DNA of 6,715 nucleotides from NCBI GenBank assembly GCA_029077775.1, contig JAQNCU010000166.1, forward strand, positions 1 through 6,715, read 5' to 3'. The notes below the pieces were generated by a model. The model had not been told where the DNA came from. It searched no databases and saw only the letters and a list, made by a program, of their open reading frames with translations. Numbering within the stretch: the first letter of the stretch is position 1; each line of letters opens with the position of its first letter. Source of the stretch: Acidocella sp. (GTDB taxonomy: Bacteria > Pseudomonadota > Alphaproteobacteria > Acetobacterales > Acetobacteraceae). Shown in pieces: positions 1-6,387 of the stretch. The position numbers and the translations under genes are program-made.

Positions 1-590
1 TGCTCGACGGCGACGATGCGCTCCTGCTGTGGGGCCGCTCGCTCGCGGCCTCCGGGATGTTGCCGGGGGGGAAGGTCGTCGCGACCGTGATGTCTAACCT
101 CGGGTTGGAACGGTTCCTGGCGGGGCATGGGCTGGCGTTGCACCGGACCAGGGTTGGCGATCGGTATGTTGCCGAGATGATGCGAACCGGGAAGATAAAT
201 CTGGGTGGCGAGCAATCAGGCCATGTGATTTTGTCTGATTATGCCACCACGGGTGATGGGCTGATTGCGGCATTGCAGGTTCTGGCCGTACTGGTGCGGT
301 CGGGACGCAGAGCCTCGGAGGTTTGCCGCGTGTTTACACCGCTGCCGCAATTGCTGCGCAACGTCCGGTATGCGGGGGAGTCACCGCTGCGGCTTGCGCA
401 TATTCAGGACTCCGTTGCCAAGGCAGAACAGAGGCTGGGGCGCGCGGGCCGCATGTTGATCCGCGCTTCGGGAACGGAGCCCTTGATCCGCGTGATGGCG
501 GAAGGCGAGGACATGGCGTTGATCACGCAACTGGTCGGCGAGATTTGTGCCGCCATTGCGGATGCGACCACGGCGCGGGCCGCCGAGTAG
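1..590 (+). CDS. glmM: Phosphoglucosamine mutase GlmM, C-terminal part (5' end outside window)
   Basis: GlmM interconverts glucosamine-6-phosphate and glucosamine-1-phosphate in the cytoplasm, the step before GlmU in UDP-GlcNAc synthesis for peptidoglycan and LPS. The frame is open from base 3 with no start in view, so the gene enters from the left. About 195 residues are visible of a family that is usually near 445-450. Seen directly: a DGDD segment at the left edge followed by the VVATVMSNLGLE stretch typical of GlmM domain 3, the sugar-binding loop GEQSGH (207-224) and the phosphate-binding loop RASGTEP (462-482) of domain 4. The catalytic serine loop and the metal-binding DGDGDR lie upstream, outside the window. 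The VMSNLGLE and GEQSGH context favours GlmM over ManB/phosphomannomutase relatives. The TAG stop at 588-590 is followed immediately by the thiD ATG, indicating co-transcription. Confidence 0.95.
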   Translation, partial: LDGDDALLLWGRSLAASGMLPGGKVVATVMSNLGLERFLAGHGLALHRTRVGDRYVAEMMRTGKINLGGEQSGHVILSDYATTGDGLIAALQVLAVLVRSGRRASEVCRVFTPLPQLLRNVRYAGESPLRLAHIQDSVAKAEQRLGRAGRMLIRASGTEPLIRVMAEGEDMALITQLVGEICAAIADATTARAAE

Positions 591-1367
591 ATGCATCGGG
601 TTTTGACCATCGCCGGGTCGGATTCCGGCGGTGGTGCCGGGATTGAGGCCGATATCAAAACCATCACGGCGCTTGGCGGTTATGCTATGACAAGTATAAC
701 GGCGGTGACCGCGCAAAACACAGTTGGGGTGTTTGGTGTGCATGCGCTGCCGGCTTCGTTTGTCGGGCTGTCGATTTCCACGGTCCTGCAAGATATCGGC
801 GCGGATGCGATCAAAACCGGGATGCTGGCGGATGAGGCGATTATTCGGGCGGTGAGTGCGGCGCTGCCAGCCGACATTCCGCTCGTGCTGGACCCGGTGA
901 TGGTGGCGACCTCTGGCGCTATTTTATTGCCCGATGATGCAATCGCGGCGATGCGCGTGCTTTTGGTCCCGCGCGCGCAATTGGTGACGCCGAATTTGCC
1001 GGAAGCCGCGAAGCTGACGGGGCTGAAGGTGGTGAGCGAAGACGAGCGGATTGAGGCTGGGCGGGCTTTGCTGGCGATGGGTGCGGCGGCGGCGCTGATA
1101 AAAGGCGGGCATGGCACTGGCGCGCTGCTGACCGATTATCTCGTAACGCGGGAGGGTGTGGAGGTGATTTCCATGCCCCGGATTGAGACGCGCAACACGC
1201 ATGGCACGGGTTGCACCATGGCCTCGGCGATTGCGACGGGCCTGGCGCAGGGCATGGATTTATCTGCTTCTGTGCACCGGGCACGGCGCTATTTGCAGAA
1301 CGCGATTGCCACCGCGCCCGGCTTTGGGGCTGGGCACGGGCCTGTGAACCACCTTGCGGCAGGATGA
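591..1367 (+). CDS. thiD: Hydroxymethylpyrimidine/phosphomethylpyrimidine kinase ThiD
   Basis: ThiD phosphorylates 4-amino-5-hydroxymethyl-2-methylpyrimidine (HMP) and then HMP-phosphate to HMP-PP, the pyrimidine half of thiamine, in the cytosol. The 258-residue product has normal length for the ribokinase-like ThiD family. Visible motifs: N-terminal AGSDSGGGAGIEADIKT (8-24), the substrate-site QNT (42-44), DPVMVATSG (101-109), TPNLPEA (133-139), KGGH (171-174), the anion-hole/catalytic HGTGCT (204-209) and a C-terminal GPVNH (250-254). The ATG directly abuts the glmM stop with no clear separate Shine-Dalgarno, so translation is probably coupled to glmM. No thiamine (TPP) riboswitch is visible in front of it, as expected for a gene carried in a housekeeping operon. 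The assignment rests on full-length motif agreement. Confidence 0.96.
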   Translation: MHRVLTIAGSDSGGGAGIEADIKTITALGGYAMTSITAVTAQNTVGVFGVHALPASFVGLSISTVLQDIGADAIKTGMLADEAIIRAVSAALPADIPLVLDPVMVATSGAILLPDDAIAAMRVLLVPRAQLVTPNLPEAAKLTGLKVVSEDERIEAGRALLAMGAAAALIKGGHGTGALLTDYLVTREGVEVISMPRIETRNTHGTGCTMASAIATGLAQGMDLSASVHRARRYLQNAIATAPGFGAGHGPVNHLAAG

Positions 1368-1442
1368 GAGATGAAGGCTAAAACTCCCCCCTGCGGTGTA
1401 AAAAACACATGACTCGGCGCGGCGTGGCGGCGTATGAATATC

Positions 1443-1650
1443 TTGCTGTGAAGATCACGCAGGAGACACCAAAGCTGGGCTGATGCCAGGCGGCGGGGCC
1501 GAAGGAGCAACCCCCCGGAAACTCTCAGGCAAAAGGACTGTGTGGTCAGGCAATCTGGAGAGAGGCGCGTTGTGGTTTAGCGCGCCCGCCGAAGGGGAAC
1601 CCGGAATCTTGACCAAGGTTCGGGCAAACTCTCAGGCAGCAAGGACAGAT
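1443..1650 (+). promoter_or_regulatory. Tandem (two-aptamer) glycine riboswitch in the dadA leader
   Basis: Two copies of the glycine aptamer core can be read. Aptamer 1 has GCCGAAGGAGCAA (1499-1511) and ACTCTCAGGCAAAAGGAC (1521-1538). Aptamer 2 has CGCCGAAGGGGAA (1587-1599) and ACTCTCAGGCAGCAAGGAC (1628-1646). Each is preceded by the purine-rich GGAGA element (1462-1466 and 1557-1561). Aptamer 1 has a 10-bp P1 with two G-U pairs (1453-1462 with 1538-1547). Aptamer 2 has a hairpin GGCGCG/CGCGCC (1564-1569 with 1581-1586) and a stem around 1600-1624. TTGC (1443-1446) can pair with GCAA (1550-1553), compatible with the leader-linker helix known in tandem glycine riboswitches, although I could not confirm a canonical kink-turn. 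Known family function: cooperative or coupled glycine sensing, usually switching on glycine-degrading genes. The RNA fills most of the 346-base gap between thiD and the next gene. Confidence 0.93.
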
Positions 1651-1661
1651 GGGGATTGGTG

Positions 1662-1682
1662 GGCTGGGTGTGTTTCCCGGCC
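1662..1682 (+). promoter_or_regulatory. Hairpin in the riboswitch expression platform
   Basis: GGCTGGG (1662-1668) pairs with CCCGGCC (1676-1682), with one G-U pair and a 7-nt loop, directly after aptamer 2. No U-tract follows, so this does not read as an intrinsic terminator. TTTCC (1673-1677) inside it could alternatively pair with GGAAG (1700-1704) of the ribosome binding site. The two pairings exclude each other, which suggests translational control. The pairing is seen; the switching role is inference. Confidence 0.45.
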
Positions 1683-1699
1683 ATGACGAGTCCGAAGCT

Positions 1700-1705
1700 G
1701 GAAGG
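1700..1705 (+). promoter_or_regulatory. Ribosome binding site of dadA
   Basis: GGAAGG lies 8 nt upstream of the ATG at 1714 and fixes that start. It is the best Shine-Dalgarno match in the window and the probable endpoint of riboswitch control. Confidence 0.7.
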
Positions 1706-1713
1706 TATCTTGC

Positions 1714-2991
1714 ATGACCCATGTTACCATTATCGGGGCCGGAATTACCGGCGTGACCACGGCTTATGCCCTGCTGGAGCGCGGCTGCCGCGTGACCATC
1801 ATCGACCGCAACCGCTATGCGGCGATGGAAACATCTTTCGCCAATGGCGGTCAGCTATCAGCCTGCAACGCTGAGGTGTGGAACAGGGTTTCGACCATGG
1901 TGAAGGGGGCGAAATGGATGTTCCGCAGCGATGCGCCGCTGCTGCTGAACCCCAAGCCAAGCTGGCATAAATATTCCTGGCTGGCGGAATTTGCCGCCAA
2001 TATAGGAAATTATCGCCAGAACACGATTGCTACAACACGCCTGGCGATTGCGGCGCGGCAGCATTTGTTCGACATCGCAGCCAAAGAGAACCTGGCGTTC
2101 GACCATGAACAGCGTGGTATTTTGCATGTGTATCGTGACCGTAATGGCTTTACTGACGCGCAAGCGGTGAACCAGTTGCTGAACGAAGGCGGACTGGAGC
2201 GCCGTGCCGTGACGCCGGAGGAAATCCGCGCGATTGAGCCTACGCTGCGTGAGGATTATTTCGGTGGGTTTTTCACGCCATCGGATTCCACAGGTGACAT
2301 TCATAAATTCACGACGGGTCTGGCCGATGCCTGTCTTCGCCAGGGTGCGGTGTTTTTGAATGATGCCACGGTGCGCGCGATACGAAGCCTGAGATGCGGT
2401 ATTGAGGTCGATTGGCAAACGGGTGACGGCACGCGGGCGGTGCTGCGGTCTGATGCGGTGGTGATCTGTGCGGGCATTGCCAGCCGGGATTTTGCCGCCA
2501 TGCTGGGTGACCGGGTGAATATTTATCCGGTGAAGGGCTATTCGATAACCGTGCCGCTGGATGATGCGCAGAGCCAGGCGGCGGCGCCGTGGACCAGTCT
2601 GCTCGATGAGGGAGCAAAGATTGTCACAAGCCGCCTGGGCGCCGGACGGTTCCGGGTTGCGGGCACGGCGGAGTTTAATGGCGCCAACCGCGATATCCGC
2701 GCCGACCGAATTCGCCCTTTGGTTGAGTGGACCAGGCGGCTATTCCCTGGGGTTGCCACGGAGACGATCATTCCCTGGGCCGGGCTACGCCCGATGATGC
2801 CAGATATGATGCCGCGTTTGCGGCCGGGTAACCGGCCAGGCGTTTATTACAACACCGGCCATGGGCATCTGGGATGGACGCTGAGTGCCGCGACCGCACA
2901 GATTGTCGCCGACCAGATCGCTGGGGCAGCGCCCCGCCCGGTTGTGGCGACTATGCGGGCGAGGCACAAAGCGGTGTCGGTTACGGTGTGA
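1714..2991 (+). CDS. dadA: FAD-dependent D-amino-acid dehydrogenase (DadA-like; DAO family)
   Basis: The 425-residue product has the normal length of DadA. This FAD enzyme oxidatively deaminates D-amino acids (classically D-alanine) to 2-oxo acids and ammonia and passes electrons to the respiratory chain at the inner membrane. Visible: the dinucleotide-binding GAGITG at residues 8-13 with D31 for the adenosine ribose, SFANGGQLS (41-49) matching the SAANAGQ-type FAD loop of DadA, the KWMF segment (67-70), and the C-terminal flavin-contact motif NTGHGHLGW (380-388). There is no signal peptide or strong membrane segment. The start is set by GGAAGG 8 nt upstream. The upstream glycine riboswitch suggests glycine or a related small amino acid is an inducer and possibly a substrate, so glycine-oxidase or sarcosine-type activity is an alternative. 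The sequence alone does not settle substrate. A second catabolic gene such as an alanine racemase is not adjacent. Confidence 0.87.
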   Translation: MTHVTIIGAGITGVTTAYALLERGCRVTIIDRNRYAAMETSFANGGQLSACNAEVWNRVSTMVKGAKWMFRSDAPLLLNPKPSWHKYSWLAEFAANIGNYRQNTIATTRLAIAARQHLFDIAAKENLAFDHEQRGILHVYRDRNGFTDAQAVNQLLNEGGLERRAVTPEEIRAIEPTLREDYFGGFFTPSDSTGDIHKFTTGLADACLRQGAVFLNDATVRAIRSLRCGIEVDWQTGDGTRAVLRSDAVVICAGIASRDFAAMLGDRVNIYPVKGYSITVPLDDAQSQAAAPWTSLLDEGAKIVTSRLGAGRFRVAGTAEFNGANRDIRADRIRPLVEWTRRLFPGVATETIIPWAGLRPMMPDMMPRLRPGNRPGVYYNTGHGHLGWTLSAATAQIVADQIAGAAPRPVVATMRARHKAVSVTV

Positions 2992-3361
2992 TTTTAAGCG
3001 GTTTACCGGGGCTTTGAGATCCGAATCCAAGGCTGAATGAAAATATAATATGATCGACTTGACGCCAGCGCGTTAGGTCGATTTCTCAAAAATATTACGA
3101 TATCGGATTGATATAATCGATCGGTCGCCGTCCTTTTGTCCAGGCTCGCAAACACTCTTCGAGCATGGTCGATCCAGTTTAAGGCCATTCTTGACCTGAT
3201 TTTATCCGCAGCCTGCTCTGGATATCAATTTATAAGGATTTTAGAAATTTTTGTAAATTAGTCCCAAATTCAACCCAAAATTATAAAACTCCTGGGTATT
3301 CTGGATTTTTATGCCTCAAAACACGACCGGACATAAGCGGATTTATAATTTTTATTACGTG
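2992..3361. other. AT-rich intergenic region without a convincing gene
   Basis: About 370 bases separate dadA from the toxin-antitoxin promoter. Composition shifts from GC-rich to strongly AT-rich, most clearly at 3221-3300 and 3340-3356. Small structures are visible: an inverted repeat ATCGAC/GTCGAT (3053-3058 and 3077-3082), the palindrome CGATATCG (3098-3105), and an imperfect dyad around 3102-3121. No GC-rich stem followed by a T-run was found behind dadA, so no intrinsic terminator can be placed. A 61-codon open frame on the minus strand (3003-3188) has no recognisable family motif and is not called as a gene. The stretch reads as a junction between core and accessory DNA. Confidence 0.6.
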
Positions 3362-3390
3362 TTGACATTGAATACACATTACGTTTATGC
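3362..3390 (+). promoter_or_regulatory. Putative sigma-70-type promoter of the antitoxin-toxin-capsule operon
   Basis: A perfect TTGACA -35 box (3362-3367) is followed after 17 nt by TTATGC (3385-3390), a weak -10. This would start transcription around 3396-3398, at or next to the antitoxin ATG. The direct repeat ATTACGT (3354-3360 and 3378-3384) brackets the -35. The -35 match and spacing are seen; activity is inferred. Confidence 0.55.
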
Positions 3391-3406
3391 ATCGATTATG
3401 AAACGT
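3381..3406. promoter_or_regulatory. Candidate antitoxin operator (dyad over the -10 and start codon)
   Basis: ACGTTT (3381-3386) and AAACGT (3401-3406) form a perfect inverted repeat. The palindrome ATCGAT (3391-3396) sits at exactly the same centre (3393.5). The dyad overlaps the -10 and the antitoxin ATG. Ribbon-helix-helix antitoxins bind such short symmetric sites to repress their own operon, so this is the best autoregulatory operator candidate here. Confidence 0.5.
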
Positions 3407-3688
3407 CCACTTGCGAATGCTGAGGTCAATATTCACCTGCGTGCGCGGACCCAGGACAGGGAATTGATCGATATGGCCGCTGAAATTGTAGGTACGAACC
3501 GGTCGCAGTTCATGCTGACATCGGCCATCAAGGAGGCCAAAAACATTCTTCTTGATCAATCCACGATCTACGCGGACACCGAAACGTTTCAGAAGGTTAT
3601 GGATTGGATGGATATGCCAGTCGCCGTCGATGAACCGGCTGGGATAAAACGCATTCTGCAAGCCAACGCCCCGTGGCAAAGTGAGTGA
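3398..3688 (+). CDS. DUF1778 ribbon-helix-helix antitoxin (TacA/AtaR type)
   Basis: The 96-residue product fits DUF1778 antitoxins, which neutralise GNAT-fold toxins and repress their own promoter. The N-terminal half shows the RHH pattern: a short DNA-contacting strand VNIHLRART (10-18), helix DRELIDMAAEIVG (20-32), then NRSQFMLTSAIKEAKNILLDQ (34-54). The C-terminal half (about 55-96), with DTETFQKVMDWMDMP, matches the toxin-wrapping tail. An in-frame ATG at 3311 would add 29 residues with no family resemblance and would place the promoter inside the gene, so I chose ATG 3398. No Shine-Dalgarno precedes 3398 and the predicted transcription start is within a few bases, so the mRNA may be leaderless. 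The gene overlaps the toxin gene by 8 nt, the usual arrangement for this family. Confidence 0.87.
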   Translation: MKRPLANAEVNIHLRARTQDRELIDMAAEIVGTNRSQFMLTSAIKEAKNILLDQSTIYADTETFQKVMDWMDMPVAVDEPAGIKRILQANAPWQSE

Positions 3689-4214
3689 TGCGCCACTACG
3701 CCTCGACCCGCCCGCTCTTTTAAATGAGGCGCATGATGGATCATATTTCAACTCCGGTGAACGCGTATTGGATGACTGGTTGCGGCAGCGCGCCCGGCTG
3801 GATGATTGGTTTCGGCACCATGCCTTGCATAACCCAAAATCTGGAGCAAGCCGGACCTATGTCGTCTGCCCAGCGGGATCGCGCCAAATTATTGGCTATT
3901 ATGCACTTAGTATGGGGCAGATTCTTGCCCATGAAAATGTTGGCTCCATTCGCGGAAACGTGCCGTGCGCCATTCCGGTTGTTGTGCTCGGAAGGCTGGC
4001 AATCGATCTCACATGGCAGGGCAGGGGCTTGGGCAGGGCTATGCTTGCGAATGTTGTCAGGCGCTCACGCCGCGCCGCCGTTGAAGTCGCAGCACGTCTC
4101 GTCATCGTTCACGCCATTTCTCCGACGGCGGAGGCTTTTTACCATCACCACGGCTTTACGCGGCTGCCATTGGGCGCCCCAATCTTAGGCATCAACATTA
4201 TGAAATTCCAATGA
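3681..4214 (+). CDS. GNAT-family acetyltransferase toxin (TacT/AtaT type)
   Basis: Toxins of this family acetylate the free amino group of aminoacyl-tRNAs with acetyl-CoA and stop translation in the cytoplasm. The 177-residue product shows SGASRTYVV (54-62), the core strand PVVVLGRLAIDLTWQGRGLGRAML (99-122) with the acetyl-CoA P-loop QGRGLG (113-118), and AEAFYHHHGFTRLP (150-163) with the presumed catalytic Tyr154. These are the hallmarks of the partner of DUF1778 proteins. It starts at GTG 3681 inside the antitoxin gene and ends with an ATGA overlap onto the capsule gene downstream. It is somewhat longer than the usual roughly 160-170 residues, partly because of an in-frame duplication LDDWLRQRAR/LDDWFRHHAL (30-49). 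All landmark motifs are intact, so the toxin could be functional. Whether the duplication alters activity or tRNA specificity is unknown. Confidence 0.88.
   Translation: MSDAPLRLDPPALLNEAHDGSYFNSGERVLDDWLRQRARLDDWFRHHALHNPKSGASRTYVVCPAGSRQIIGYYALSMGQILAHENVGSIRGNVPCAIPVVVLGRLAIDLTWQGRGLGRAMLANVVRRSRRAAVEVAARLVIVHAISPTAEAFYHHHGFTRLPLGAPILGINIMKFQ
3768..3827 (+). repeat. In-frame 10-codon tandem duplication inside the GNAT toxin
   Basis: Units 3768-3797 (LDDWLRQRAR) and 3798-3827 (LDDWFRHHAL) are adjacent, equal in length and in frame. By eye 22 of 30 bases match. Related toxins carry a single LDDWLRRRAL-like segment before the SGASRT motif, so one unit is extra. The mismatches suggest the event is not recent, or that the second copy has diverged under selection. 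Confidence 0.8.
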
Positions 4215-5254
4215 TGAGTTTTTTCAAAAGACCGATGTTTATTGTGCTGATTCTTATACCTAATATCGTGTCGCTACTATATTTCGGCGTTGTGGCATCG
4301 CCTGTATATGTTTCGACGTCATCACTGACGGTCTTCAATCCCAGCCAGACTTCGTCCAGCATTGTCTCGCTCCTGTCCGGCGGATCAAGCGATGGGTCTG
4401 TTGAAGAGGCATATATCCTGCGTGATTACATCGCCTCATGGTCCGAGTTTCAGAAATTGCAGTCTTCGACCGATCTAGCCTCAGAATATGAGAGAGGCGA
4501 TTTTGTGTCACGATATGGCGGGTTGGCGACATTGTTTCGACGAAACGATGTTTCATTGTGGCACTTTTACCAAAAATGGGTTTCGGTTGACGTTGATGTC
4601 AAAAGTGGTGCCGTTATGCTGAACGTAAAAGGATATAGCCCGGCATTCGCACATCGTTTGGCGAGCAAAGTTTTGGCAGATGCCGTTGCGCATATGGATG
4701 TCATGAATGACCAGCAGGAATTGGACTTTGTGCAAGATGCCAAGGCGCATGAAATCGTGGCCAAACAGATTGCGGCCACAGATGAAGAGGCGCTCGACGC
4801 CTATAGAGCCAAAATTGGCGTCTACGATCCATCGCTTCTCTATACGTCGCAATTGGCGTTGGCCAATAGTCTCACATCCGAGGATACCCAATTGCTAGCG
4901 CAATTCAACACGATGTCAGCGGCAGCGCCGAATAGCCCTTCGGCCAAGGATTTACAGGCGGCGATTAGAACAGTTTCGTCCAGGATCTTACAGATCGATC
5001 AGAAAATTCCGATTATAGCGAATGAATCGAAACCCTATGAAGAGCTCTTGGTGACACGGAACAATGATGTATCTGTATTACAACAGGCGTCTCAGGCTGT
5101 TCAGGATGCTGAATTAAAATCTGAACAAAACCGGTATTATATCGATACGATCAGTGCGCCGTCGCAACCTGCAACCGCCGAACTGCCGCATCGGCTGGAA
5201 TGGGTATTTGGTATCTTTATGATTACGTTCATTGCCTGGGGTTTACTCCGTTGA
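4211..5254 (+). CDS. kpsE: Capsule polysaccharide export inner-membrane protein (KpsE/CtrB/BexC-like PCP)
   Basis: Polysaccharide co-polymerases of this family span the periplasm from the inner membrane and link the ABC transporter to the outer-membrane export channel. The 347-residue product has the family layout: a short cytoplasmic start, TM1 (about 9-29, from FIVLILIP to FGVVASP) followed by VYVSTSSLTV, the SGGSSDGSVEEAYILRDYIAS segment (57-77) that matches the GASNPSSAEDALYLKEYI region of E. coli KpsE, a helical coiled-coil-like middle (about 160-310), a proline-rich APSQPATAELP stretch, and TM2 (about 329-345). It is shorter than E. coli KpsE (382 residues) at both ends, and the chain stops right after TM2 with no cytoplasmic tail. 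Two ATGs (4211, 4214) are possible. No ribosome binding site is visible, and the ATGA overlap with the toxin stop suggests coupled translation. Transporter genes kpsM/kpsT are not in the window. Confidence 0.85.
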   Translation: MMSFFKRPMFIVLILIPNIVSLLYFGVVASPVYVSTSSLTVFNPSQTSSSIVSLLSGGSSDGSVEEAYILRDYIASWSEFQKLQSSTDLASEYERGDFVSRYGGLATLFRRNDVSLWHFYQKWVSVDVDVKSGAVMLNVKGYSPAFAHRLASKVLADAVAHMDVMNDQQELDFVQDAKAHEIVAKQIAATDEEALDAYRAKIGVYDPSLLYTSQLALANSLTSEDTQLLAQFNTMSAAAPNSPSAKDLQAAIRTVSSRILQIDQKIPIIANESKPYEELLVTRNNDVSVLQQASQAVQDAELKSEQNRYYIDTISAPSQPATAELPHRLEWVFGIFMITFIAWGLLR

Positions 5255-6387
5255 AAACGTTTCGGTGGACCGCAAGAGGCCTAATGCTCTCAACGCTGCT
5301 TTCTGGCTGCGCCACGCTCCCACAGTCAGGCCCTAGCGCTGCAGGCATGGTAAATAACACTAGTCAAGTAAATTTAGTCGATGTGACACCAGGGTTCGCC
5401 TCGACCATGGAGGCTGAGATAGCGAATCGGGAACGTGAGAAGTTTGATGCCGTGCTGTCAGTTTTGCAGTCATCACCCGTGATCAACCAGGATATTATTC
5501 TGCAGCCCGGTGATGTTATCTCAATCACACTCTGGAGCTTCTCTCCCTGGCAGGGCGCGAATTCGGGCGGCACCATGAACCAGTCGACAGGACCTTCACC
5601 ATCGGGTCTGGGTAGTTATCAACTCGACACCAATGGAATGGTGTCTCTTCCCTATGTTGGCACCGTTTCACTCCAGGGGTTAAGCGTACCGGCCGCGCAA
5701 AGCAAGCTCGCTGATCTGTATGTGAAGGCGGGCATCGTCCAGGATCCTTCGGTGATAATCGTGCCGGTATCCATTCCTCAGGGCAGAATACTTGTAACGG
5801 GTGCCATTGGTGCGCCGAAAGCCATCCCCTGGACGCCTGCCGGCGTGACACTGTCTGATGCACTAACGGACGCGCTCGGTAATGGATCTGAGGTTTTGGC
5901 GCAGGGCGATTTTGCCTTAAAAAAAACAGCACTCCAGGTAGATATCATCAGGGACGGCAAGACGATCTCGTTGCCGATGGGAGAGGCGTTGGAGCAAAAT
6001 GTGACGCTTCGTCCGTATGATAAAATTGTCATACAGAAATCATCAAACGTAAAAGTGGTTGTCCTGGGTGGCGGTATCGCCAAAAACGGGGTCGAGGGAT
6101 TTGGCGAATCGCCGTCCTTGGCGGAGGTTCTTGGGAATGCATCTGGTCTGGACGCGAATTCGGCAAATGACCATGCCGTTTTTGTGCTGCGGCTGAACCA
6201 CGAGGGCAAAAAACCCACATTGTATGATTTTTCATGGAATAAAGTCGACGGGCTGATTGCCGCACAACAATTCCCGATGCTCAACGGCGACTTGGTATAT
6301 GTTGCCGAGGCACCAATCATACCTGTGGAGCGCGCCATTTCGATTCTGTTTGAGGTTGCTCTCCCGGCAGCAACCGCGGCAAAATAA
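5251..6387 (+). CDS. bexD: Capsule polysaccharide export outer-membrane lipoprotein (BexD/CtrA/Wza family)
   Basis: This family forms the outer-membrane channel through which capsule leaves the cell. I place the start at TTG 5251, which overlaps the preceding stop as TTGA. The 378-residue product then begins with a compact lipoprotein signal MKTFRWTARGLMLSTLLSGC, lipobox LSGC with Cys20 as the lipidation site. An upstream in-frame ATG (5200) would add 17 residues and spoil the signal peptide. The polysaccharide-export (PES) domain runs from about 78 to 172, with LQPGDVISITLW (84-95) and SYQLDTNGMVSLPYVGTVSLQG (122-143). It is followed by two SLBB-like beta-grasp segments (about 178-262 and 268-352). 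The length is closer to BexD/CtrA than to the longer KpsD. Unusually, an A8 run (5919-5926) lies in the coding sequence. It is coupled to the kpsE-like gene upstream and to the next gene by a TAATG junction. Confidence 0.88.
   Translation: MKTFRWTARGLMLSTLLSGCATLPQSGPSAAGMVNNTSQVNLVDVTPGFASTMEAEIANREREKFDAVLSVLQSSPVINQDIILQPGDVISITLWSFSPWQGANSGGTMNQSTGPSPSGLGSYQLDTNGMVSLPYVGTVSLQGLSVPAAQSKLADLYVKAGIVQDPSVIIVPVSIPQGRILVTGAIGAPKAIPWTPAGVTLSDALTDALGNGSEVLAQGDFALKKTALQVDIIRDGKTISLPMGEALEQNVTLRPYDKIVIQKSSNVKVVVLGGGIAKNGVEGFGESPSLAEVLGNASGLDANSANDHAVFVLRLNHEGKKPTLYDFSWNKVDGLIAAQQFPMLNGDLVYVAEAPIIPVERAISILFEVALPAATAAK

Noticed and set aside
381..791. Minus-strand frame over the glmM-thiD junction
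   Set aside because: It is a shadow of two strongly conserved genes in GC-rich DNA.
1396..1408. GTGT-A5-ACAC hairpin as a thiD terminator
   Set aside because: The stem is only 4 bp with no T-run, so it is too weak to call.
1371..1412. 13-codon open frame MKAKTPPCGVKNT between thiD and the riboswitch
   Set aside because: It has no ribosome binding site and no leader-peptide feature such as a run of Gly codons. Control of dadA is already explained by the riboswitch.
1433..1441. TATGAATAT as -10 box of the riboswitch transcript
   Set aside because: No acceptable -35 lies at the right spacing, and the implied start (about 1445) would fall inside the candidate leader helix beginning at 1443.
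1858..2418. 186-codon minus-strand open frame within dadA
   Set aside because: It is antisense to a well-supported full-length dadA and shows no recognisable motif.
3311..3397. Upstream ATG extending the antitoxin by 29 residues
   Set aside because: The added residues have no DUF1778 resemblance, and the extension would span the promoter and operator.
3724..4188. 154-codon + strand frame overlapping the GNAT toxin
   Set aside because: It is an alternative-frame shadow. The frame at 3681-4214 carries the acetyl-CoA P-loop and the other GNAT motifs.
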